From NCBI RefSeq assembly GCF_025499465.1, contig NZ_JAIMCA010000003.1, forward strand, positions 186,001 through 250,000: a DNA stretch of 64,000 nucleotides, given 5' to 3'. Every line of letters starts with the position of its first letter. The first letter of the stretch is position 1. This stretch comes from Allobosea sp. BH3 (lineage in GTDB: Bacteria; Pseudomonadota; Alphaproteobacteria; Rhizobiales; Beijerinckiaceae). Made by a program: the position numbers and the translations under genes. Shown here one piece after another: positions 8,563 through 16,364 of this stretch. The notes below the pieces were generated by a model. The model ran no database searches, was not told the DNA's origin, and was given only the letters and a program-made list of their open reading frames with translations.

Positions 8563-9078
8563 TCAGTGTGGGCAAACGTCCCAGAAATCCTGTGTGCACT
8601 GCGGGTCGGTGTAAAGCCAGCAGTAGCCCGGCGCTGGCGGCTGCGAGTTGGCGTATGCGACCGCGGCGCAGGCTGCGACGAAGCCGATGGTGGCTCCCGA
8701 GGCAACAGCCATGCCCGGATGCCACCAATACGCAGGTGGTCGACCTCAGCCCGGTCGGATCGGAACCGGGTGATAACCGGGTCGAACGACCGCGCTTCTT
8801 CCAGCAACGACGTTACCCCTCGGTCCTCGGGCGACGTATCCGCGACCGGCGACGGCCCCTCGCGGGCCGCGCGCGACATAGCCACTACCAGCGATGGCGC
8901 CGCCTCTCGGGCCAACCATGGCACCCTGTCGGCCCGCCATCCCCCGATACTGCGCAGGTTCGACACCATAGATGGAGAGGGCTCCCAACTCAGGAACGAC
9001 AGGCATCGCCGCCGTCGCCGGAAGCAGCCCCAGAAGACCGGACATCAGGATCGCGGGAAATACGAAGATCAGCTTCAT
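8563..9078 (-). pseudogene. Gly-rich secreted protein interrupted by an in-frame TGA
   Basis: From ATG 9078 (MKLIFVFPAILMSGLLGL, a signal peptide) the frame encodes 110 residues with a duplicated GYVARGPRG repeat, then meets TGA at 8746-8748. The same frame continues without a break for 60 more protein-like codons: GRPPAYWWHPGMAVASG, a hydrophobic glycine/alanine segment, then CWLYTDPQCTQDFWDVCPH and a stop at 8563-8565. The TGA stands where a Trp would fit (RPG-W-GRPPAYWW), consistent with a single TGG to TGA change; stop-codon readthrough or a sequencing error are alternatives. The gene sits between the HAD phosphatase and FGE genes of the sulfatase operon. Function unknown; envelope location likely. 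Confidence 0.75.
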
Positions 9079-9124
9079 GAAGTCTTCCTCGTCCTTGGCG
9101 TCCGTCCGGACGCGCATACGTTCG

Positions 9125-10123
9125 CTACCGGGCTTCCGGGAAGATCGTCTTCCAGTCGTTCTTCATGTCGACCACGGTCCAGCCCTTCGCCGCGGCCTCG
9201 TCGAGGGCCTTGTCGAGCTTGCCGATCTTGGACGTCCGGTCGTAGGCCCATTCCCGCTCGGCATCGGTGTGATGCACGATCAGGGCAAGCCGGGCGCCGT
9301 CACCGGCTGTCGTGTATTGCAGCATCTGAAGGTCGCCGTCGGAATTGCCGAAGGCGAGGATCGGGCGGCGTCCGATGAAGCGATTGATGCCGACGGGCTT
9401 GCCAGGCCCGTCATCGACGAACTCGACCTTGGTCTCCTTGAACAGTTCCGGTTTGCCGCTGGCGTCGAGCCGGAACTTCACCACACCCGACGAGCCGACG
9501 ACCTGCTCGGGCGGGATGCCGTAAGTCTTCTCGGCGAAGACGCGCATGAACTCGACACCGCCACCCGAGACGATGAAGGTCTTGAAGCCATTCGCCCGTA
9601 GATGCCTCAGCAGCTCGATCTGCGGCTGATAGATCATCTGGTCGTATCGACGTTGCTTCGTCGGATGCCTCGCACTCTCGAGCCAATTCGCAACGGTCGA
9701 CGCGAAAGCCTCGGTCGTCATGCCGGAATGCGTACGCGCCATGACGTGACCGAGGCCTTTTCGACCGTCCGCCATCAGCGCCTTGATGTCGCCGGCGAGC
9801 ACGGAACGGTAAGGCTCCTTGGTCTTCAGTGACGGGTCCTGCCCGGCAAGCCTCTTAATCTCGTCGAAGGCGAACTGGCCCTGGAAATAGTTCGGTTGCT
9901 CGGCCCAGAGCGTGCCGTCATTGTCGAAAGTGGCGATGCGCTTCTCGGGCGGCACGAAGTCTGGCCCACCCTCCCGTGTCACTTTCGAGACGAAGTCGAT
10001 GATGGCCTGCTTGGTCTTGCCCTCATTCCAGGACGGCATCGGGTCGGCCTGCTGGGCGAACGTCAGGCCGGGCCAACACAGGCATGCGGTTAGCGCGAGA
10101 ACGGTTCGGCGAAGCATCGGCAT
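9125..10123 (-). CDS. Secreted HAD-superfamily phosphatase
   Basis: A 332-residue protein with signal peptide (MPMLRRTVLALTACLCWPGLTFAQQ). HAD motif I is FDNDGTLW (Asp67, Asp69), motif II is FIVSGGGVEF, and motif IV is FGNSDGDLQML. This is the phosphoserine-phosphatase-like branch of periplasmic HAD enzymes; the substrate cannot be read from sequence. A good ribosome site (AAGGAG, 7 nt spacing) precedes the ATG, which lies 12 nt after the stop of the DUF1254 gene, so they are co-transcribed with the sulfatase. Context suggests a role in handling phosphate or sulfate esters in the periplasm. Confidence 0.85.
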   Translation of the reverse strand: MPMLRRTVLALTACLCWPGLTFAQQADPMPSWNEGKTKQAIIDFVSKVTREGGPDFVPPEKRIATFDNDGTLWAEQPNYFQGQFAFDEIKRLAGQDPSLKTKEPYRSVLAGDIKALMADGRKGLGHVMARTHSGMTTEAFASTVANWLESARHPTKQRRYDQMIYQPQIELLRHLRANGFKTFIVSGGGVEFMRVFAEKTYGIPPEQVVGSSGVVKFRLDASGKPELFKETKVEFVDDGPGKPVGINRFIGRRPILAFGNSDGDLQMLQYTTAGDGARLALIVHHTDAEREWAYDRTSKIGKLDKALDEAAAKGWTVVDMKNDWKTIFPEAR

Positions 10124-10135
10124 GGTCAGGCTCCT

Positions 10136-11605
10136 TCAATTCGCCTTCTGCACAGGCGGCGGCGTCCAGGCGCCCTGCATGACCTCGGCCCTCGGCCAGT
10201 AGGCTCGGACGTAAAGGGAGATCTCGCCCTTCGGTGCCGGCAGCCAGTTGGCGCGTTGGCCGGGGTCGCTCGGGGCCTCGGGCTGGACGTAGATCGTGAG
10301 GGAGCCGTCCGGATTGAGTTTGAGATCCTTGTTCTTGGTCCCGACCGAGAAGCGATTGATCGGGTTCGCCACGAAGAAGTGGTGTTCGTTGTAGATCGAG
10401 AGAGACCAGAAGCCGTTGACGGCCGGGGTGCCATCCTTCGGGAAGGTGACCGTGTAGCGATTGGCGGAGTTCAAACGGGCGCCCGTGCTGTCGAGGTCCT
10501 GGTAGAAATACTTCGTCTCGTTGGGCGAGTTCACCATGATGTTCGACTTCGCCACCGCCGTGCGGGTGAAATAGTCGGTGCCGAAGGCGGACTCGTTTGA
10601 GATCGTCGACCAGTTATGCGGGAGCTGCTGGCCGTAGTTGCGGAAGTGAAAGAGCGGCGTGACCAGCTTCTCGTCAGCCTCGGCGGCACCCTCGGACATC
10701 GCCTGCTTCAGCTTGGGGTCGTTTCTCGCCGCAGTGAGGACGGCCAGCACCTGCGCATAGCGAGCCTCCTCTCCCGGAAGTGGCGGAGCGTCGGCCAGGA
10801 CGAGTGGCAGCTCGTCGACGAACTTCTCCGGAAACACCCAACGCGTCTCGGTTTCGCTCGGCGGTGGTGGCGGTGCCGCGGGCAGCTTGGTCCAGTCTAT
10901 CGTCTTCTCCTTCCCATCGAACTCGGCGAGCGGGTACATCACGATGGAGGGCAGGACGGATTGGATCGCCCGTTTGTCCTGTGCTGTGTCGTCCTGGAAG
11001 ATGCGGGGCGCCATCAACCCGGTGTTGCTCGGGGATCGGAACACCTTGGTGATGCCGGGTGGGACCTCACCATGCCAATTGGGTCCGACGAGGAGATAGA
11101 AGCCCGGCGTCGTGCCGTACATCTTGCCGAGCTGGACGAAGCTGTCGGTGCGCAGATCGACGGTCTGATAGACCCAGAAGCGGTCACCGAAATCCGGCAC
11201 CTGGATGACGACCGGGGAGATGTCGAGCGCGAGCGATCCGATGCCGTAGACGACGTCCTGGTTCGGGCAAGCAATGGAGCGCTCCTCAGGCTCGACATAG
11301 TCCGTCAGCATGGCCAGCCGATTGAGCGGCGCCTGCATCAGGGGGCCTGACCGGGCCGTCTCTTTCACCTGCGCGAAATGCAGACGGCGGTTGTAGATGT
11401 TGACCATGGGCCATGCCCAGAAATAGGCGTCCCTCCCGACCATGCGGGCATATTCCGCGGTGATCTTCACCCGCGTGTCGGGGCCGGGAGGCAAGGCGCG
11501 GCTCCATCCGGGCGACGCCTGCAAGGCGGGACCCTGAGCCAGGGCGGGCATCGCAACCAGGACCGAGGCCACCCCAGCAATCACGCTCAAACGAATTGCG
11601 GTCAT
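10136..11605 (-). CDS. Secreted DUF1254/DUF1214 protein
   Basis: A 489-residue protein; the ATG at MTAIRLSV is chosen because AGGAGA lies 6 nt upstream. Signal peptide followed by a DUF1254 region (YFWAWPMVNIYNRRLHFAQ, then DVVYGIGSLALDISP and DFGDRFWVYQ) and a C-terminal DUF1214 region (GFWSLSIYNEHHFFVANP, RFSVGTKN, GSLTIYVQ). Proteins of this type are exported and often lie beside transport or degradation genes, but no reaction is established. A smaller paralogue is at 16365-17702 under the same putative operator. Second gene of the sulfatase operon. Confidence 0.88.
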   Translation of the reverse strand: MTAIRLSVIAGVASVLVAMPALAQGPALQASPGWSRALPPGPDTRVKITAEYARMVGRDAYFWAWPMVNIYNRRLHFAQVKETARSGPLMQAPLNRLAMLTDYVEPEERSIACPNQDVVYGIGSLALDISPVVIQVPDFGDRFWVYQTVDLRTDSFVQLGKMYGTTPGFYLLVGPNWHGEVPPGITKVFRSPSNTGLMAPRIFQDDTAQDKRAIQSVLPSIVMYPLAEFDGKEKTIDWTKLPAAPPPPPSETETRWVFPEKFVDELPLVLADAPPLPGEEARYAQVLAVLTAARNDPKLKQAMSEGAAEADEKLVTPLFHFRNYGQQLPHNWSTISNESAFGTDYFTRTAVAKSNIMVNSPNETKYFYQDLDSTGARLNSANRYTVTFPKDGTPAVNGFWSLSIYNEHHFFVANPINRFSVGTKNKDLKLNPDGSLTIYVQPEAPSDPGQRANWLPAPKGEISLYVRAYWPRAEVMQGAWTPPPVQKAN

Positions 11606-11687
11606 CCCGGTTCTCCTCGGCACACATGTGTACGGTTCGAACGAAATCCCACGGGCCGCCTGATCGAGCAGCCCGTGGGCAGGGTGC

Positions 11688-13292
11688 CTATTTCGAGGCC
11701 TTGGAGGCGGTGTTCTCGAGGTTCTTCATCAGCGCATCGACCATCTGGTCGACGCTGAAGCTCGCCGGCCGCTGGCTCGGCGGGAAGTCCTTGAAGGTCT
11801 GGAGGAAGGGTGCGACGCGATAGACGCCGTACTGGATAAGGTAGGCGTTCTTGGCGAGCCAGTCGTAATACTGGTCCGAGACGACATCGGCGCGCTCCAT
11901 CGGGTCCATGCGCAGGTTGAAGACCTTCGGCGCGCGCAGGCAGGTGAACGGATTGGACCAGACGGTGAAACCGCCCGGAGCGCGTTGCTCGCAGAAGACG
12001 ATCTTCCAGTCGTTGAAGCGATAGGAGACCAGTTCACCGTCGTCGTTGAAATAGTAGAACTCGTTGCGTGCCGACTTGGGCTGCTGGCCGGTCAGGTAAG
12101 GGAGCTGGTTGTAGCCGTCGAGATGCACCTTGGCCTGCGCGTTCCCCAGCGACGTGCCCTTGGCCAGCTTCTCCTTGATCTCGCCGTCGCCGGCGGCGGC
12201 CACCAGCGTCGGGAACCAGTCTAGGCCCGAGATCATCTCGTTGGAGACCTCGCCGGCCTTCACGCGGCCGGGCCAGCGGATCATTGCCGGGACGCGGAAG
12301 GCGCCCTCCCAGTTCGTGTCCTTTTCGGAGCGGAACTGCGTGGTCGCGGAATCCGGCCAGGACCACTGGTTGGGGCCGTTGTCGGTCGTGTAGATGACGA
12401 TGGTGTTGTTCGCGATGCCGAGATCGTCGATCGCCTTGAGGAGCTTGCCGACATCGCCGTCGTGCTCGAGCATGCCGTCGGCATAATCGTTGCCCGGCAT
12501 GCCGCTGACACCCTTCATCGACTCCCGCACATGGGTGAATGCGTGCATGCGCGTCGTATTCATCCAGGTGAAGAAGGGCTTCTGCGCCTTGACCTGCCGC
12601 TGGATGAAGTCGACCGCAGCCGCGGTTGTCTCGTCGTCGATGGTCTCCATCCGCTTGCGGGTCAGCGGTCCCGTGTCTTCGATCTTGCCATCGGCCGAGG
12701 ATTTGAGGACGCCGCGCGGCGAGTTGGCCTTCACGAAGGCTGTGTCGTTCTTCGGGTAGTAGGGGCGCTCAGGTTCCTCCTCGGCGTTGAGATGATAGAG
12801 ATTGCCGAAGAACTCGTCGAAGCCGTGCCGGGTCGGCAGGAACTCGTCGCGATCGCCGAGATGGTTCTTGCCGAACTGGCCCGTCGCGTAGCCGAGGGGC
12901 TTCAGCGCCTGCGCGATGGTGACGTCGCGGTCCTGCAAGCCGACCGTGGCGCCGGGGATGCCGACCTTGCAAAGGCCCGTGCGAAGGCAGACCTGTCCGG
13001 TGATGAAGGTCGAGCGTCCGGCCGTGCATGAGTTCTCCGCGTAATAGTCGGTGAACATCATGCCTTCCTTGGCGATCCGGTCGATGTTCGGCGTCTTGTA
13101 GCCGACGAGACCGTGCGAGTAGGCGCTGATATTGGATTGGCCGATATCGTCGCCGAAGATGACGAGGATGTTCGGCCTCTGCTGGGTCGGGGCGGGAGCG
13201 GAGGGCGCCGGGGTGGTCTGCGAGACGGCCGGCGCGGCCCAACTCATGAAGGCGGACATGGCAACCGCTGCGAGCAATCCCTGACGTTTCAT
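11688..13292 (-). CDS. Periplasmic arylsulfatase (Cys-type)
   Basis: A 534-residue alkaline-phosphatase-fold sulfatase. The ATG at MKRQGLLAAVAM has AAGGAG upstream and opens a signal peptide ending near AVSQ. Metal ligands are in NILVIFGDDIGQSN. The modification site is NSCTAGRST with Cys89 in a C-x-A-x-R context, the target for conversion to formylglycine. Later motifs include GKNHLGDR, the substrate/metal segment YTTDNGPNQWSWPD and a C-terminal FPPSQRPASFSVDQM. It hydrolyses sulfate esters; the natural substrate is unknown. First gene of an operon that also carries its likely activating enzyme (7544-8521), and preceded by operator site 2. A truncated paralogue lies at 6925-7263. Confidence 0.93.
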   Translation of the reverse strand: MKRQGLLAAVAMSAFMSWAAPAVSQTTPAPSAPAPTQQRPNILVIFGDDIGQSNISAYSHGLVGYKTPNIDRIAKEGMMFTDYYAENSCTAGRSTFITGQVCLRTGLCKVGIPGATVGLQDRDVTIAQALKPLGYATGQFGKNHLGDRDEFLPTRHGFDEFFGNLYHLNAEEEPERPYYPKNDTAFVKANSPRGVLKSSADGKIEDTGPLTRKRMETIDDETTAAAVDFIQRQVKAQKPFFTWMNTTRMHAFTHVRESMKGVSGMPGNDYADGMLEHDGDVGKLLKAIDDLGIANNTIVIYTTDNGPNQWSWPDSATTQFRSEKDTNWEGAFRVPAMIRWPGRVKAGEVSNEMISGLDWFPTLVAAAGDGEIKEKLAKGTSLGNAQAKVHLDGYNQLPYLTGQQPKSARNEFYYFNDDGELVSYRFNDWKIVFCEQRAPGGFTVWSNPFTCLRAPKVFNLRMDPMERADVVSDQYYDWLAKNAYLIQYGVYRVAPFLQTFKDFPPSQRPASFSVDQMVDALMKNLENTASKASK

Positions 13293-13384
13293 CGAGCACT
13301 CCTTCGAACGGGCGCGCAGCTTCGGCGAAGCATCCGCCTCGGCGCGCTCGCGCAAGCTGGCACGGCCCAAGCAGGGACTTAAGT

Positions 13385-13397
13385 CGGTAACGGTAAC
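13385..13397 (-). promoter_or_regulatory. Tandem GTTACC operator, site 2 (sulfatase promoter)
   Basis: Read toward the sulfatase gene the site is GTTACCGTTACCG, a perfect direct repeat of GTTACC with a 6-bp period. It lies 92 nt before the sulfatase ATG and 17 nt after the stop of the regulator gene. Direct 6-bp half-sites suit a winged-helix regulator binding head to tail. Confidence 0.65.
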
Positions 13398-13414
13398 TGC
13401 GAACGGGCCGGGAT

Positions 13415-14203
13415 TTATGCCTTGACCACGGCGGCAGCGACGTCCCGGACGGCCATCTCGGCGGTCCTGTCAATCAGATCGACGCAGGGCGCGTTCGACA
13501 CCTCCAGGTCGCAGTGATCGCAGAGCAGGACGGCGCTGCTATCTGACTCCCAGAGGCGCCAGGAGTAGCGGCGGTGCGATCCGAGCGCATGAACCGCGAT
13601 GTCTAGGCATCGTGAGGCCGGCAGGCGCGGGCCGACCGCCAGTGCACCAGCCGGATCGGCCTCGGACGGGGACCAGAACACCTTGAAACCGCATTGCCCG
13701 AGGCTCCTCATCACCGCATTGGTGAACAGGTCGCGGCGTAAGGCGCTTTCGGCATCCAGGGTTCCGGACCGGTCGCGAACCAGGATCGATCGTGCCGTAG
13801 CGGGGACCTCGGTCGGTGTCGGCTGCTCTTCGAGGTGGGTCCCGTCCACATGGGCAAAGGTCGGGACGTAGGTGCCCGCCGGCATCGAGATCCGGAGGCG
13901 GTCGTTGCGGCCCTCGCGGTCGTAGTAGGCGGCCAGGGCCGACCGGACACGGTTGGCTTCGATCCGGACGATGGGATCGACGGCGGGGTCGAAAGTCTGG
14001 TCCCGGCCGAAGACGTCGACACCGATTGTATAAGCCTTGATGCGGTCGGCATGGCCCGCAAGTGTCTCGCGGACGACGAAATCGAGGAAACGCCGATTGC
14101 GTTCGGAGAGCCGAAGGCCTGCGTGACCGACGAGCTCCTCGAGCGCGCCGATGATCACACCAGGAGGTAGCCCAGATTCATCCGCCGATACACTGCCGCC
14201 CAT
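13415..14203 (-). CDS. Winged-helix-like transcriptional regulator
   Basis: A 262-residue protein; start at MGGSVSADES with GGAG 8 nt upstream, though an upstream in-frame start exists. Residues ~20-110 hold the domain LSERNRRFLDFVVRETLAG, IKAYTIGVDVFGRD, FDPAVDPIVRIEANRVR and ISMPAGTYVPTF. This domain is widespread in Hyphomicrobiales, usually at the N-terminus of TPR or cyclase-like proteins, and resembles an OmpR-type DNA-binding fold. The C-terminal half, with two CxxC-like pairs near LLCDHCDLEV, is unrecognised. It is encoded just upstream of the sulfatase operon on the same strand and central to the four operator sites, so it is the best candidate to bind them, by inference only. Confidence 0.75.
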   Translation of the reverse strand: MGGSVSADESGLPPGVIIGALEELVGHAGLRLSERNRRFLDFVVRETLAGHADRIKAYTIGVDVFGRDQTFDPAVDPIVRIEANRVRSALAAYYDREGRNDRLRISMPAGTYVPTFAHVDGTHLEEQPTPTEVPATARSILVRDRSGTLDAESALRRDLFTNAVMRSLGQCGFKVFWSPSEADPAGALAVGPRLPASRCLDIAVHALGSHRRYSWRLWESDSSAVLLCDHCDLEVSNAPCVDLIDRTAEMAVRDVAAAVVKA

Positions 14204-14314
14204 GCTTCGCTCCCAAGCCCGGACATGACGCATATGAGAGGTGGTGTCCCGCACCATTGCTCAACTTCGCGTCGCAAGCAACATCGCTTTGCGCTCATGA
14301 AATTGCTTCGAATT

Positions 14315-14560
14315 TTACGATATCAGGCGAAGAAGATCCTGCTCGGTCTCGGACGCGAGCGCGCGGTACTCTTCACATTTCTGGCTTGCATTAGCGGCGG
14401 GCGACTTGGCCCAGTATGTGACGGCCTCGCATGCGGTCTCGTAGGCTTCACAGAGTTCCGAGACAGAGGTGTCGTTCAAGAACCTCGCCTTCAGCGTCGT
14501 TCGACGATCGGGCCATCGCAGCATCAACCGCGCGAGTCCGCGTTTTCGAGTTGCTTCCAT
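14315..14560 (-). CDS. Small hypothetical protein (81 aa)
   Basis: An 81-residue, soluble, mostly helical protein beginning MEATRKRGLARLMLRWPD and containing LCEAYETACEAVTYW and CEEYRALASETEQDLL. The pattern of acidic/amphipathic helices resembles small uncharacterised proteins common in Hyphomicrobiales. A longer frame upstream runs through the operator region of the divergent gene, so the ATG at 14560 is preferred. Function unknown. It lies between the regulator and the SphA-like gene, transcribed toward the regulator. Confidence 0.6.
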   Translation of the reverse strand: MEATRKRGLARLMLRWPDRRTTLKARFLNDTSVSELCEAYETACEAVTYWAKSPAANASQKCEEYRALASETEQDLLRLIS

Positions 14561-14636
14561 AGGCGTCCCGCCTTCACCGCGCCGGGTTGTGCCGCAGCGG
14601 AACACTCTGCCTCGGTGATCGACGAGCGCACAGTCA

Positions 14637-14649
14637 GTAACCGTTACCG
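14637..14649 (+). promoter_or_regulatory. Tandem GTTACC-type operator, site 3 (SphA-like gene promoter)
   Basis: Sequence GTAACCGTTACCG, reading toward the outer-membrane protein gene whose ATG is 88 nt downstream. Matches sites 1, 2 and 4 in sequence, orientation relative to the target gene, and distance. Confidence 0.62.
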
Positions 14650-14737
14650 GATGCAGGCAATCCTGCATTCCGGAGTTCGCTTGACGCTGTTGCGTGAACG
14701 CGGGAGCTTCCGCCTTCAAATGGTCGAGGCTTTCGCA

Positions 14738-15742
14738 ATGCGGCTGATTCGAGCTGGACTTCTCATGACCGTGGCCGCTGCTGCCCTGTCGCCTTCGAGC
14801 GGTCGGGCTACGGAAGGCGGCGCCAGCCTCTTCGTTCCCGGATTCCACGGCCCCATGGCGGGCTTCGTTCCACCACCCGGCTTCTATTTCGAGACCGACC
14901 TTTATTCCTATTCGGGTCGTCAGTCGGCGCGCACGCAGACCCAGCTCGGAGGCGCCGTTGTCGCCAACGTGAAGGTTGAGGCCAGGGCCGCCTTCCTGAC
15001 GCCTACATGGGTCACGCCACTCCAGATTTTCGGCGGCAACCTCGGTTTCGCCGTTTCACTCCCGTTCGGCGTCCCTCGCGTCAGCGCGGGCGCGCTGATC
15101 GCAGCGCCTCGCTTCGGGCGAACCTTCGGCATCGGTCTGCGCGATGCGGATTTCCTGTTCGGCGATCCTATCGTGTCGAGTTTCGTGGGCTGGCATCACG
15201 GCAACTTCCATTGGCAAGTGGCCGCCTCGGTCAACATCCCGTCCGGAACTTATCAGGACGGCGAGCTTTCGAACCTCTCGTTCAACCGATGGATCGGCGA
15301 CTTCACCTTCGCGGCGACCTGGTTCGATCCGGTCCTGGGACTGGACGTATCGGGCGCGGTGGGGTTGGAAATCAATGGCCAGAACCCTGACACCGACTAC
15401 AAGAGCGGCAATGCGATCCACGGCGATCTCGCCATCACCAAGACGCTGACCAAGGAGTGGTCGGTCGGCTTCCTTGCCTCGCACTACCAACAGATTAGTG
15501 GCGATGGCGGCGCGGGCGCGTCGCTCGGCCCCTACAAGGGGCGAACCACCGCGCTCGGCGGCCATATCAGCTACTCCTTCGAGCTTGCCGGTACACCGAT
15601 AACGGCCCGCCTCAAGGTGCTTCGCGAAGTCGATGTGAAGAACCGCCCCGAAGGCACCATCGGGCTTTTCTCCATCGCCTTCCCGATCGGCCACAAGCCA
15701 GCGCCGACGCCGACCGCCGAAGCACGCGTCGTCAAGCACTAG
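14738..15742 (+). CDS. SphA/MetA-pathway-type outer-membrane protein
   Basis: A 334-residue protein with a signal peptide (MRLIRAGLLMTVAAAALSPS), start supported by GAGG ~9 nt upstream. The mature part alternates hydrophobic and polar residues in long beta strands with many aromatic girdle residues (FYFETDLYSYSG, SFVGWHHGNFHWQVA, NRWIGDFTFAATWF), typical of a small beta-barrel. Motifs such as GPMAGFVPPPGFYF and LTKEWSVGFLASHYQQ match the SphA/phenol-MetA degradation group of presumed outer-membrane channels. It would let hydrophobic or aromatic compounds cross the outer membrane. Monocistronic or first in a unit; operator site 3 precedes it. Confidence 0.82.
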   Translation: MRLIRAGLLMTVAAAALSPSSGRATEGGASLFVPGFHGPMAGFVPPPGFYFETDLYSYSGRQSARTQTQLGGAVVANVKVEARAAFLTPTWVTPLQIFGGNLGFAVSLPFGVPRVSAGALIAAPRFGRTFGIGLRDADFLFGDPIVSSFVGWHHGNFHWQVAASVNIPSGTYQDGELSNLSFNRWIGDFTFAATWFDPVLGLDVSGAVGLEINGQNPDTDYKSGNAIHGDLAITKTLTKEWSVGFLASHYQQISGDGGAGASLGPYKGRTTALGGHISYSFELAGTPITARLKVLREVDVKNRPEGTIGLFSIAFPIGHKPAPTPTAEARVVKH

Positions 15743-15786
15743 CGATCACGCGCCTGACTGCTGGAACGCGACCCAGCGGCCTCTGT

Positions 15787-15799
15787 GACAGTCACTGTC
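15787..15799. promoter_or_regulatory. GACAGT-C-ACTGTC palindrome upstream of site 4
   Basis: A perfect 6-bp inverted repeat around a single C lies 18 bp before the tandem GTTACC motif of the same promoter region. It is distinct in sequence from the GTTACC sites and is not seen at the other three promoters, so it may bind another factor or be chance. Confidence 0.35.
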
Positions 15800-15817
15800 C
15801 TGACGGCGTTCGACCCG

Positions 15818-15830
15818 GTTACTGTTACCG
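15818..15830 (+). promoter_or_regulatory. Tandem GTTACC-type operator, site 4
   Basis: Sequence GTTACTGTTACCG, reading toward the secreted protein gene whose ATG is 66 nt downstream. One half-site differs from site 2 by a single base. Confidence 0.62.
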
Positions 15831-15896
15831 AATTCCGCCCCATCCCGAGCTTGCTACAACTCCAAGGCCCCAACAGCGAGGGCGCGGGAGAGGCTG

Positions 15897-16343
15897 ATGC
15901 GTTTCAGGATGGCGATGTCGGTTCTGTTTGCCGGAATGCTTCTGGCCGTTCCGGCAAGTGCGCAGCAGGGCCAACTGGGGCCGCCGACGGGGAAAGTCCG
16001 CATCGAGCAGGTCCAGCTTGCCTTCATCGCGTCAGGCGAGATCGGCGGCGGCACGTTGACCTTCGGTGGCCGCAACTACGGCATCACGGTCGGTGGCCTT
16101 GGCGTCGGTGGCATCGGCGCCTCCAAGCTCACCGCGACCGGGACCGTCTATGGATTGAAGCGGCGCGGCGATTTTGCCGGGGCCTATGTTCAATTGCGCG
16201 AAGGATGGGCCATCGGCGACCAAGGGCGCGGCCAACTTTGGCTGCGCAACGACAAGGGGGTGACGCTGCGCCTGGCGACACGTCGCAAGGGCCTGCAACT
16301 CTCTCTGGGTGCCGACGGCGTCCTGATCGGCTTCAAGCGGTAG
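15897..16343 (+). CDS. Secreted protein of unknown function (148 aa)
   Basis: A signal peptide (MRFRMAMSVLFAGMLLAVPASAQ) precedes a ~120-residue glycine-rich, probably all-beta domain containing GGGTLTFGGRNYGITVGGLG and SKLTATGTVYGLKRRGDFAG, ending ADGVLIGFKR. I do not recognise the family with confidence; it resembles uncharacterised exported proteins of proteobacteria. It precedes a DUF1254 gene by 21 nt, so the two are co-transcribed under operator site 4. Envelope role inferred from export and context. Confidence 0.8.
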   Translation: MRFRMAMSVLFAGMLLAVPASAQQGQLGPPTGKVRIEQVQLAFIASGEIGGGTLTFGGRNYGITVGGLGVGGIGASKLTATGTVYGLKRRGDFAGAYVQLREGWAIGDQGRGQLWLRNDKGVTLRLATRRKGLQLSLGADGVLIGFKR

Positions 16344-16364
16344 ATCACGGTAGGGAGCGGGGAC

